From an uncultured Victivallales bacterium (GTDB lineage: Bacteria > Verrucomicrobiota > Lentisphaeria > Victivallales > UBA1829), in contig CAKUDG010000011.1 of assembly GCA_934644965.1 (NCBI GenBank), forward strand, positions 20,615 through 84,614: DNA of 64,000 nt. The letters are read 5' to 3'. This document shows positions 52,765 to 60,290 of the stretch, piece after piece (position 1 is the stretch's first letter; each line of letters opens with the position of its first letter). The position numbers and the translations under genes were made by a program. The notes under the pieces were generated by a model. That model did not search any database and was not told the origin of the DNA. It saw only the letters and a list, made by a program, of their open reading frames with translations.

Positions 52765-53667
52765 ATGGATACAACGTTTCATCGCAGGATTGTGCTTTTT
52801 TCAATTGTCTGCTTCCTGGGATTCGCTTTTCTGTGCATTACATTCCGGGCGCAGATCGCCTCCGTTTGCAACTGGCTTCTGGTGCTGACGGGGGAACGAA
52901 TGCCGAGAATGGAAGAGGAAAGCGGGAAAAATGAAAAGAAAAAAACGCCCGCAATTGAGAAAATCACGGTGCCCGGAGCATCCAGGAGCGTCAGGCGCGC
53001 GGAAGCGGTCCGTGTCTTCGCGGACTGGGACGGGAGAACACCCGTCCTGAAGGAAGTTTCTGCTTCCGGAATCCGTTTTCCTCTCAGATCCTCCTATCTC
53101 CGGCACTGGGCCGTGCTCGGACTCTTCCCCTTCGGAGAACTGCTGAACCGGGGAACCGTGACACCCGGAACGGCTTTGAACCACCCGTATCTGGAAAATG
53201 AAACGGAGCTGGACTGTTCTTCCATCCTCCCGGAAGGAAAAATTTGGAAAATGACCGCCTCCACCTTGCCGGACGGACGCTATGACTTCAACACCCTTTA
53301 CGGAGGCGGGGCAAACACGGTCAATTCCGTCCTCTACGCACTGACGATTCTGAAAACGGAAAGGGAGATCCCCGAAGCAATCCTCCATCTGGGAAATGAC
53401 GACAATATCCGGATCTGGCTGAACGGTCAGGAAGTTCTGAGCGTCAATTCCCCGCGCGGAGGAGGGAACCGGAAAGATGCGCGTCATGCGGCAGTCTCTC
53501 TCCGGAAGGGTGAAAACCGTCTGCTTCTGAAGGCATTGAATTTCCGAGGCGCCTGGGATATGTATCTGCGTTTCGCGGAAAAGGACGGCACACCGCTCCT
53601 CTTCAAGCCCGAAAAACAGCACGCACCTGAGGTGAAAAGCGGCAATTTTGAAGAACCGAATTCATAA
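52765..53667 (+). CDS. Membrane-anchored protein with C-terminal carbohydrate-binding-like beta domain
   Basis: 300 residues from the ATG at 52765, which has GAGGAAA seven bases upstream. One N-terminal span (RIVLFSIVCFLGFAFLCITF) anchors an extracytoplasmic domain. The segment from ~215 to 285 (IPEAILHLGNDDNIRIWLNGQEVLSV, VSLRKGENRLLLKALNFRGAWDMYLRF) resembles PA14/galactose-binding-like beta-sandwiches seen in many PVC enzymes, where 'N-D-D-x-I-R-I-W-L-N-G' is a frequent motif. No catalytic domain is seen. The next gene begins within about 50 bases. Confidence 0.7.
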   Translation: MDTTFHRRIVLFSIVCFLGFAFLCITFRAQIASVCNWLLVLTGERMPRMEEESGKNEKKKTPAIEKITVPGASRSVRRAEAVRVFADWDGRTPVLKEVSASGIRFPLRSSYLRHWAVLGLFPFGELLNRGTVTPGTALNHPYLENETELDCSSILPEGKIWKMTASTLPDGRYDFNTLYGGGANTVNSVLYALTILKTEREIPEAILHLGNDDNIRIWLNGQEVLSVNSPRGGGNRKDARHAAVSLRKGENRLLLKALNFRGAWDMYLRFAEKDGTPLLFKPEKQHAPEVKSGNFEEPNS

Positions 53668-53713
53668 ACACCCTTTCATAATCAACTTACCCAATAATGT
53701 ACAAGGAGGACTC

Positions 53714-54400
53714 ATGCGTATGAACCCGTTCATGGCAGAAAAACCGTTTCATGTCTGCTTCTGTCTTCTGGCGGCTCTCGGCACAGCACTGGGAATGCTG
53801 ACCGGATGCACGGGAACAGCGCTTGTGATGGAGAATGACTGGCAGGGAAAAGGCGCCGCCTCCAGTCCGGATGAACTCCCGCTGAAAGATCCTGCCGGTG
53901 TCTGGGTCGATTTGAAATCCGGCAATTCCGTTCAGGTCGTTCCACGGAATGTGGACGGGGGAAAAGTACGTTATCTACTGGATGTGACGTGGTTGTATAA
54001 AAATCAGAAAAAACCCCTCTGGCCTATGATCGGATGGACTGTCAAAACAGAAAAAAATCTCTTTTTCTACTGCGTTCTGGACAAGGAACGACTCTCCGAA
54101 ACACAGCCCGGATTCAATCCGGCCAATCTCTTCCTTTTTGTACCGTTGCGCTACGTCTTCCTCCTGGAGGTCCGGGATGGGCAAATCCTGCTTTCCGGAC
54201 TCGACTTCGGAAAATGGCGTCAGGACCATCCCGATCAGCTGGACTCCTCCCCCTATCCTTTCCATCCGGATGACGGAATCGCCATGCCCGCGGAAGACGA
54301 CTTGAAAAAGGCGCTCGAAAAGGAACAATATGAAATTTCCTCCCGCTTCACTCTCGTCCGGCAAACCAATGAGAAACCGTCGCGGGAAGCGGCGGAATGA
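53714..54400 (+). CDS. Putative lipoprotein of unknown function
   Basis: 228 residues from the ATG at 53714, which has a perfect AAGGAGG five bases upstream; the longer frame from 53648 overlaps the previous gene. The signal sequence ends in a lipobox, GMLTGC, at about residue 31. The mature domain has WVDLKSGNSVQVVPRNVDGGKVRYLLDVTWLY and FLFVPLRYVFLLEVRDGQILLSGLDFGKW, a probable beta barrel or sandwich. No family recognised. It lies 46 bases after the membrane-anchored protein and is followed by a hairpin terminator. Confidence 0.78.
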   Translation: MRMNPFMAEKPFHVCFCLLAALGTALGMLTGCTGTALVMENDWQGKGAASSPDELPLKDPAGVWVDLKSGNSVQVVPRNVDGGKVRYLLDVTWLYKNQKKPLWPMIGWTVKTEKNLFFYCVLDKERLSETQPGFNPANLFLFVPLRYVFLLEVRDGQILLSGLDFGKWRQDHPDQLDSSPYPFHPDDGIAMPAEDDLKKALEKEQYEISSRFTLVRQTNEKPSREAAE

Positions 54401-54425
54401 CAACACACCGCTTCCTGCTTTCACT

Positions 54426-54457
54426 GGGGAAAAAGGAAAGCCTTCCTTTTCCCCTTT
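54426..54457 (+). terminator. Intrinsic terminator after the lipoprotein gene
   Basis: A near-perfect 12-bp stem (GGGGAAAAAGGAA / TTCCTTTTCCCC, one bulged A) with an AGCC loop, 25 bases after the stop codon. The trailing bases are TTT then CC, a weak T-run. Confidence 0.65.
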
Positions 54458-54646
54458 CCAGAACCCGGCGCTCCCTCTGTATCTTTATTACCTAACTTCC
54501 TCTCACATGATCCATCTTCTCTTCCCGATTTCAGGGGGAAAGGAGGAAAGGAACATTCTCTCTCTCAGCGGAATTCTCTGCGGGAAAAGATAAAAACAGC
54601 TTTTTTCCCTTTTCACCGAATTTGACCTGAAGCTGGATTTTACAGC

Positions 54647-54674
54647 TTGACATCCCTCTGAATCATGTTATTTT
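54647..54674 (+). promoter_or_regulatory. Extended -10 promoter upstream of the third pseudopilin
   Basis: TTGACA (54647-54652), 16 bases ending in TGT, TATTTT (54669-54674). The start near 54682 would give a ~510-base leader for the 55190 gene. Confidence 0.6.
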
Positions 54675-54700
54675 TTACCAGGCACTCTTCAGAGCTCCAT

Positions 54701-54734
54701 GTCCTTGCCAATGATCTCATTGGCCCGGCAGGAC
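54701..54734 (+). other. Hairpin at the 5' end of the predicted pseudopilin leader
   Basis: An inner 6-bp stem CCAATG/CATTGG with an ATCT loop sits within an outer GTCCT/AGGAC stem. It starts about 20 bases after the predicted transcript start, where it could stabilise the message or belong to a regulatory leader. Confidence 0.6.
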
Positions 54735-55189
54735 ACCTTGAATTCTGCGGAAGTGTTTTTTTACAAAACTTCCTGATCCCAGTCCGAAACAGATCCACGG
54801 GGGATGGAGGAATACACAGCAAATGCTCCGGCAGAGGAAAATGAATGTGGGGTGAAGTCCCCTCTCCCCCGTCCAGGAAGAGAGAAGAAGCAAGTCGCAT
54901 TGCAGGGAGAGTGTCCCACGCTGCGAAGGAGGAAGAAGGAGAGGCTCGCTGATGACTGCTGAAACAGCCGAAAACAACAGAGAAGGGACATACTGATGAA
55001 ACCGTGTCCGTCATTCCGTCTGGAGAAACCGATGTTTCCCCGAACGGAAAATGGAGAACTCTCCCATGTGCATGGGGGAGGACATTTCCCTGCGGCAGGG
55101 AAGCACGACTGAAAAAAGCATGTCCGGACATTTTCTTCTTCCTGCATGGTCTTATTCAAAATGGAAAAAAACGGGAGGGATTCATTCTC

Positions 55190-55996
55190 ATGAAGCGCAG
55201 AGTTTTCACTGTAAAGACATTCACACTGATCGAACTTCTTGTTGTCATTGCCATCATCGGACTTCTGGCCTCTCTGCTGCTTCCGGTGCTGAATTCCGCC
55301 CGGAAGCAGGCTCTGGTCATCATGTGCGCCAGCAATATGAAGCAGCAGTTTCTGGCCCTCACCTGCTATGCGCACGACTATGACGGGTTCGGACCCATTT
55401 ACGGGGGATCGTTCCCGTATGTGCTCAACAACGACTGGTTTCTGAAATATTTTCCCATTCACAAGGAGAAGGATTTCGTCCGCGTGAAGCACTCCTGCAC
55501 CGATTACGACAAACGGGTGAATTCCGACGCCCAGCTGCTCGGCATGTGGAGAACCAACACCTACCGTTCCAACTACAGTTATTACTTCGGTTCGCACAAC
55601 TACGCAAACAGCCTCCAGACCAAATGGCACGGATGGACCACACCCGGTGCCAACAGCCCGACTCCCTGTCCGAACATCAATTATCCCGGAACCGTCAGAA
55701 TCTTCATCGACCAGAACGGCAGGCGTTATACCATCAATGTCCGCTCCCCGGACAAATGCCCCGCAATCTGCGATATGAGCAATGCCTACAGCATCATCAA
55801 CAGTGCCAAAAACTGGCTGATGTCTCATTACAAGATCGGATCCAACAATATCTTCGTCGACGGTCATGTAAGGCTCACTCCCTTCGGCGAATTCCAGAAC
55901 GCCCTCTCCCAGAAAACCTATATGGCTTACGCATGGAGAAATCCTTTTGGAGAATACTCCAATCACAGCACTCAGGGGGCCATCTGGACAGATTGA
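55190..55996 (+). CDS. Type II-secretion-like pseudopilin
   Basis: 268 residues from the ATG at 55190; GGGAGG lies about 11 bases upstream. Ten residues (MKRRVFTVKT) precede FTLIELLVVIAIIGLLASLLLPVLN. The C-terminal domain is rich in Tyr, Asn and Trp; near the end SHYKIGSNNIFVDGHVRL gives an H-x10-D-G variant of the H-x9-D-G motif. It has its own promoter with a long leader and stands apart from the two pseudopilins at 16648-18449, but shares the helix sequence with them. These proteins may be secreted or surface-displayed. Confidence 0.88.
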   Translation: MKRRVFTVKTFTLIELLVVIAIIGLLASLLLPVLNSARKQALVIMCASNMKQQFLALTCYAHDYDGFGPIYGGSFPYVLNNDWFLKYFPIHKEKDFVRVKHSCTDYDKRVNSDAQLLGMWRTNTYRSNYSYYFGSHNYANSLQTKWHGWTTPGANSPTPCPNINYPGTVRIFIDQNGRRYTINVRSPDKCPAICDMSNAYSIINSAKNWLMSHYKIGSNNIFVDGHVRLTPFGEFQNALSQKTYMAYAWRNPFGEYSNHSTQGAIWTD

Positions 55997-56286
55997 GCAA
56001 CATATTATTCCTCCACGCAATCCTGATCTCCATCCCTGCGCTGCCGCAAAGGCAAACAGGAAAAAGATGGAAGGGAGGGGGTCACAAACTCCGGAAAAAG
56101 GAAGAAAAGACGAGGACAAAGATCCCGCTCCCGTTCCGCGGAGGATAAAAATTCTGGAATTTTTCCCTTCCCCAGACCCGCCGCCTCGAGTTCCGCATCC
56201 CGCAACCCGACGTTTTTGAAAAGACAGTCCAAAACAGAGACTGATGAAAAAAAGAAGAATGAAAGACGGACTATGGAGTTTCGCAG

Positions 56287-57327
56287 ATGAAAACGTATGA
56301 AGAAATTCTGGAGGCGGATATCCGCGATGGAATCATCCACGGCGCGGCCGTCCTTGCGGGAACACTGGAAGGCAATTTTTGCGACCGTTCCTTCGGCTTT
56401 GCGGAAAACACCCTGACTTCCCCCATGAATTCGCAAAGCGTCATAGACGTTGCAAGCGTGACGAAAGCCGTCGCCACCGTCAGCGCCCTGCTCGTCTGCC
56501 ATTCCCGCGGCCTGATTGATTTCGATGCTCCGTTCACGGAATACCTGTCCGGGTACAAGCCTTCGCTTTCCACACCTGTCCGGATCCGGGACCTGGCCAA
56601 TCACAGATCCGGATTCGGCGACGTCCCTGGACAAAGCTGCCGCCTCTACTTCAACGAATCCGGCACGGAGATGCTCCGGAACATGCTGACGATTCCGCCG
56701 CCCTTCCCTCCCGGAAACTTCAGTTACGCCTGCTGGAACTACATTCTCCTTGCCATGATTCTCGAACAGGTGACAGGAAAACGCTTCTCCGATTTCTGCC
56801 GGGAAGAGGTTTTCCTTCCTCTCGGGATGCGGGACACTTCGCTCGGGAAGCCGGTCGATCTGCCGGAAGAACGGATTGCACAGACAATCTGCACGGAAAA
56901 GCCCGGCCAGATCTCGGACTTCGTGGCATTCCGCATTTACCGCGACGGCGGATGCACGGGAAATGCGGGACTCTTTTCCACTGCCTCCGATCTGGCCCGG
57001 CTCCTGCGCTGCTGTCTCCGCCATGGAGAATATGAAAACGGGCGTCTCTTCTCCGAAGAGAGCTTCCGCGAAATCGAACCCGACCGCAGAGAAAAATACG
57101 ACGGATACCGCCGCTTCGGCTGGATCATCTACGATTCCCTCATGTCCGATTCGGAATTCGGCACTTCGCTTCTTCATTCCGGCTGGAGCGGTCAGACCGT
57201 CTTCATGAACTTTGCAAAGCAGATGTTCGCCATTGTCCTCACCACACGCTGCGGCGATTACGACCGCGCAAAGGCAGACCGCTTCGAAGTCATCCGCCAG
57301 TTGTACGAACAGACTCCGCAGCAGTAG
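56287..57327 (+). CDS. Serine hydrolase of the beta-lactamase/penicillin-binding class C superfamily
   Basis: 346 residues, no signal peptide. The S-x-x-K motif is Ser57-V-T-Lys60 (VASVTKAVATVSALL). NHRSGF at ~105-110 and PPGNFSYACWNYILLAMILEQVTGK follow; in relatives the second motif is Y-S-N, but here it reads Tyr147-Ala-Cys149. The third motif is HSGWSGQ (H-S-G). Members are esterases, D-aminopeptidases or peptidases as well as beta-lactamases. Since it lacks an export signal, a cytoplasmic esterase or peptidase role is more likely. It is monocistronic, with a strong terminator ten bases after the stop. Confidence 0.87.
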   Translation: MKTYEEILEADIRDGIIHGAAVLAGTLEGNFCDRSFGFAENTLTSPMNSQSVIDVASVTKAVATVSALLVCHSRGLIDFDAPFTEYLSGYKPSLSTPVRIRDLANHRSGFGDVPGQSCRLYFNESGTEMLRNMLTIPPPFPPGNFSYACWNYILLAMILEQVTGKRFSDFCREEVFLPLGMRDTSLGKPVDLPEERIAQTICTEKPGQISDFVAFRIYRDGGCTGNAGLFSTASDLARLLRCCLRHGEYENGRLFSEESFREIEPDRREKYDGYRRFGWIIYDSLMSDSEFGTSLLHSGWSGQTVFMNFAKQMFAIVLTTRCGDYDRAKADRFEVIRQLYEQTPQQ

Positions 57328-57336
57328 AAAAGACAG

Positions 57337-57370
57337 GGGCCGTGCTTCCCCGAAGTCACGGCCCTTTTTT
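57337..57370 (+). terminator. Intrinsic terminator of the serine hydrolase gene
   Basis: 8-bp stem GGGCCGTG/CACGGCCC, 12-base loop, six T. Confidence 0.9.
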
Positions 57371-57642
57371 CTCTCCCGGCGGAGGAGAACAGAAAAGAGA
57401 AGATGGCCCCTCTCCACCTCCGGAGACCTCCCATTTTCCGCTTTGACGGATACATCCCCCTCCTGCAGATCCCCGGGCAGAAGACAGCGCCCCGCCTCCC
57501 CGTCTCCCCTCCTTCCCCTTTTTCCCCGGACTAGGAAGGAGGAATCCATTTCCCATCTCCCTCACTCTTTTTCCCCTTTTCCCCTCTCTCTTTTCCTTGT
57601 TTTCCCCTCCCCGAAACAACGCTGTTTTTCACGCCTTCCCAC

Positions 57643-57670
57643 TTGAAAAATACGAATTCGTAGTTATATT
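57643..57670 (+). promoter_or_regulatory. Promoter of the marR-MATE-GNAT genes
   Basis: TTGAAA (57643-57648), 16 bases, TATATT (57665-57670). The spacer holds the palindrome at 57651-57662. Confidence 0.75.
57651..57662. promoter_or_regulatory. Probable MarR operator
   Basis: A perfect 12-bp palindrome, TACGAATTCGTA, lies between the -35 and -10 elements of the promoter for the MarR gene. Binding here would block RNA polymerase, as in other self-regulating MarR systems. Confidence 0.75.
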
Positions 57671-57714
57671 GAATCAAAAAACAGGAAAGAAACATAGAGG
57701 AAACCGTTCTTCCC

Positions 57715-58200
57715 ATGCGCAGTCTCATACGGAAACTGGTCAACGCCACAAACGTCATCGACCACGCGTATCTGGTCAAAGGGCGGAGCATGGCTCTCAA
57801 GCCGAACATCGTGGTGTTGTTCTATGCGCTTGCCAATGAGGAGAATCTTTCACAGAGCCAGCTGCATCATCAATGGCTTCTGCCCCTTTCCACGATCAAT
57901 ACGATCGTCACGGAATGCCGGAACGCGGGATACATCTCCCTGGAACCGATTCCAGGGAAACGCCGGGAATGCTATCTGCGCCTGACGGGGAAAGGCAGGA
58001 AATTTGCAGACATCATCCTTTCGGAGATTCATGCGGCGGAGGAATACGCGATGAGGAAAACGGCGGAGAAATTTTCCGTTCCGGACTTTGTCGAAGCCCT
58101 CGACTTCTATGCGGAAACCTTCCACCATGCCCTGAAACTCAACGCGGACGAAAGGGATGATGACAGGAACGCGAACTCAACACTTCCCCCCGGGGAATGA
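57715..58200 (+). CDS. MarR-family transcriptional regulator
   Basis: 161 residues. A winged helix-turn-helix lies at ~35-105: ALKPNIVVLFYALANEENLSQSQLHHQWLLPLSTINTIVTECRNAGYISLEPIPGKRRECYLRLTGKG, with wing tip G-K-R-R-E and the L-T-x-K-G motif. Flanking helices would form the dimer interface. The stop codon overlaps the MATE exporter start (ATGA, 58197-58200), so the two are coupled. A palindrome in its own promoter suggests autorepression relieved by a small molecule exported by the MATE protein. Confidence 0.92.
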   Translation: MRSLIRKLVNATNVIDHAYLVKGRSMALKPNIVVLFYALANEENLSQSQLHHQWLLPLSTINTIVTECRNAGYISLEPIPGKRRECYLRLTGKGRKFADIILSEIHAAEEYAMRKTAEKFSVPDFVEALDFYAETFHHALKLNADERDDDRNANSTLPPGE

Positions 58201-59579
58201 AAACCCCGAATCCCGGATGCGGAAACATGAAACAGAAAGATTCCCGTTTATTCTGGCAATATGTGGCGCCCTCGGTTTTTGCGGCGCTTATCGGCGGATC
58301 CTTTTCGATTGTCGACACGATCTTCATCGGTCTGGCGGGGGGGAAAACCGCTCTGGCTGCGGTTGCGGTGACCTGGCCTCTGGTCCTGCTGCTGCAGTCG
58401 TTCGGCTTTCTGGTCGGTTCGGGTGGAGCGGTGCTGATTTCCCAGTACCGCGGGGCGGGAGAAGAGGAAAAGGCGCAGGGCTGTTTTTCTCAGACGCTGC
58501 TTCTGGTGCTGGGATGGAGCCTGCTTCTGACAGCCGCGGCACTGCCCGTCCTCAAGCCCGTTCTTGAAGCTCTGGGGGCGACAGAGGAACTCATGCCCAT
58601 CTCCCTGCGTTACTGCCAAATTCTGACAGGAGGGGTGTTCTTTGCCATCTTCATGTCCATGTGCCTGGAAGTGATCCGCAACGACGGACATCCGACTTTA
58701 TCCATGATTCTGATCGTCACCGGGCTGCTCGGGAATATTGTGCTGGACTGGGTCTTTGTGTTTTACTTTTCCTTCGGAGCCGTCGGTGCGGCGATCGCCA
58801 CTGTGGTAAGTCAGGGATGCGCTTCCGTCTTCGGGCTGATTTATTTCTGCAGCCCGGTGACGAAACTGCGCTTTTCGGCCGCAGCGTTCAAGCCGGATCT
58901 GAAAATGATCGGAAACATCTCCGTCACCGGGCTGCCGATATTCGGCAACATGCTTTCGATCATCGCAATGCTCTACATGCACAATGCGCAGTCTCTGCGT
59001 TACGGGGGGATTGACGGACTGGCGGCGTATACGGTCGTCTCCTCTCTGGAAGCGCTCGGATCCATGTTCATGACCGGGATTGCGGGTGGAGTCCAGCCTC
59101 TTTCGGCGTCCATGTACGGAGCCGGCAAACGCTGGCGTCAGAACCGTTTCGGCAATTACGGGTATGCCTTTGCCTTCGCTTCCGGAATTGTCCTGATGCT
59201 GTTTTCCTTCGCCATGCACAGAATCATCCCCGGATGGATGGGGCTGACCTCCGGAGATGCGCAGGTTCTTGCCATGCACGGAATCCTGCTCTCGGCCCCG
59301 GCATTCCTTCTGCTCGGAGTCATCCGGGTGGCGGCCTTCTACTATCAGTCCACGGGCAGCATCGCCAGAGCCTCCTGGCTGATTTACGGAGACTCCTTCC
59401 TGGCATTGCCGCTCTGCATCTTCACGCTGCCGCTCTGGTTCGGAATGAACGGAGTCTGGCTTGCAATGCCGATTTCACGGATCCTGCTTATGGGAATCCT
59501 CCTGTATTTCTGGTTCGGCGCCGGAAGCAGGGGAAAGCAGAAGAAGCAGAAGCCCCTTCTTATCCATCCTTCATCATAA
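58197..59579 (+). CDS. MATE-family multidrug exporter
   Basis: 460 residues, twelve membrane helices, typical size. The N-terminal VAPSVFAALIGGSFSIVDTIFIG and AAVAVTWPLVLLLQSFGFLVGSGGAVLISQYRG match the family; VIRNDGHPTLSMILIVTGLLGNIVLDWVFVFYFSFGAVGAAIATVVSQG is the conserved mid-region. MATE proteins export cationic compounds by Na+ or H+ antiport. The first ATG overlaps marR; an internal ATG (58227) after GGAAAC would remove ten residues. It sits between a MarR regulator and a GNAT gene, an arrangement typical of drug or metabolite resistance. Confidence 0.95.
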   Translation: MKTPNPGCGNMKQKDSRLFWQYVAPSVFAALIGGSFSIVDTIFIGLAGGKTALAAVAVTWPLVLLLQSFGFLVGSGGAVLISQYRGAGEEEKAQGCFSQTLLLVLGWSLLLTAAALPVLKPVLEALGATEELMPISLRYCQILTGGVFFAIFMSMCLEVIRNDGHPTLSMILIVTGLLGNIVLDWVFVFYFSFGAVGAAIATVVSQGCASVFGLIYFCSPVTKLRFSAAAFKPDLKMIGNISVTGLPIFGNMLSIIAMLYMHNAQSLRYGGIDGLAAYTVVSSLEALGSMFMTGIAGGVQPLSASMYGAGKRWRQNRFGNYGYAFAFASGIVLMLFSFAMHRIIPGWMGLTSGDAQVLAMHGILLSAPAFLLLGVIRVAAFYYQSTGSIARASWLIYGDSFLALPLCIFTLPLWFGMNGVWLAMPISRILLMGILLYFWFGAGSRGKQKKQKPLLIHPSS

Positions 59580-59594
59580 GGAGCCTGTAGTACA

Positions 59595-60227
59595 ATGGAA
59601 GACTTTCAACTCCTCCCTCTGGAAAAGGGGAACACTCCGGAATTCAAGCGCGAAATGCAGAAGGCGTTTCAATGCGGCTATGAAGCGGAATACGGCCCCT
59701 GCCGGGAGATCATCCTCCCGGAACGGGATATCGACCAGTCTCTTCACGCTCCGGATGCAAGCGCGTATGCCGCCTGGGTCAACGGGCGCATCGAGGGAGG
59801 CGCGGTCCTTAAAATCGGGCCCGCTGCCCGCCACAATCATCTGGAGCTGCTCTTTGTCCGCGCAGGGACCCAGAGCAGAGGACTCGGACATGCCATCTGG
59901 AAACGCATTGAACAGCTCTATCCGGAAACCGAGACCTGGGAAACCTTCACTCCGTATTTTGAGAAACGCAATCTCCATTTTTATGTGAACTGCTGTGGTT
60001 TCCACATCGTGGAATTTTTCAATCCGCGTCATCCGCTTCCGGAAATGGATGAGGACGGACGGGTGGGTGGAATGGACAGGGAGGCCGGACAGTATTTCTT
60101 CCGTTTCCTCAAAACAATGCGCTCAGAACGGCGGCAGGAGGAATCCGCTCTGATCCTGAAATGGTCTGCGGCACAGTGCAGAAAACACAGAACGGAACTG
60201 GAAAAAGACGCTGAAGCAAAAAAGTGA
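59595..60227 (+). CDS. GNAT-family N-acetyltransferase
   Basis: 210 residues; AAGGAG lies 12 bases before the ATG. The acetyl-CoA motif A reads LELLFVRAGTQSRGLGHAIWKRIE (R-x-x-G-x-G/A), and the family's motif B appears as NLHFYVNCCGFHIVEFFNP. The last ~50 residues are a helical tail not needed for the fold. The substrate is unknown. It begins 15 bases after the MATE gene, so a linked role in detoxification is plausible. Confidence 0.85.
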   Translation: MEDFQLLPLEKGNTPEFKREMQKAFQCGYEAEYGPCREIILPERDIDQSLHAPDASAYAAWVNGRIEGGAVLKIGPAARHNHLELLFVRAGTQSRGLGHAIWKRIEQLYPETETWETFTPYFEKRNLHFYVNCCGFHIVEFFNPRHPLPEMDEDGRVGGMDREAGQYFFRFLKTMRSERRQEESALILKWSAAQCRKHRTELEKDAEAKK

Positions 60228-60290
60228 TCAAAACAAAATGAAAGCGACATGAAAGCGACATGCGGACTCCTGAGAAAGGACGATGCAGAC

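Larger units (their letters stand above)
54401..55189. other. Long intergenic region before the third pseudopilin
   Basis: 789 bases. It contains a terminator (54426-54457), a second weak A/T hairpin (54582-54613), a promoter (54647-54674), a 34-base hairpin (54701-54734) and about 450 bases of leader before the pseudopilin ATG. No coding frame here has typical codon use. Confidence 0.6.
57328..57714. other. Intergenic region with terminator and MarR promoter
   Basis: 387 bases. The terminator (57337-57370) is followed by ~230 bases of pyrimidine-rich DNA without coding signs, then the marR promoter/operator at 57643-57670. Confidence 0.6.

Noticed and set aside
54761..56119. A 452-codon minus-strand frame through the third pseudopilin
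   Set aside because: It runs antisense to the conserved prepilin helix and its C-terminal motif; no supporting signal.
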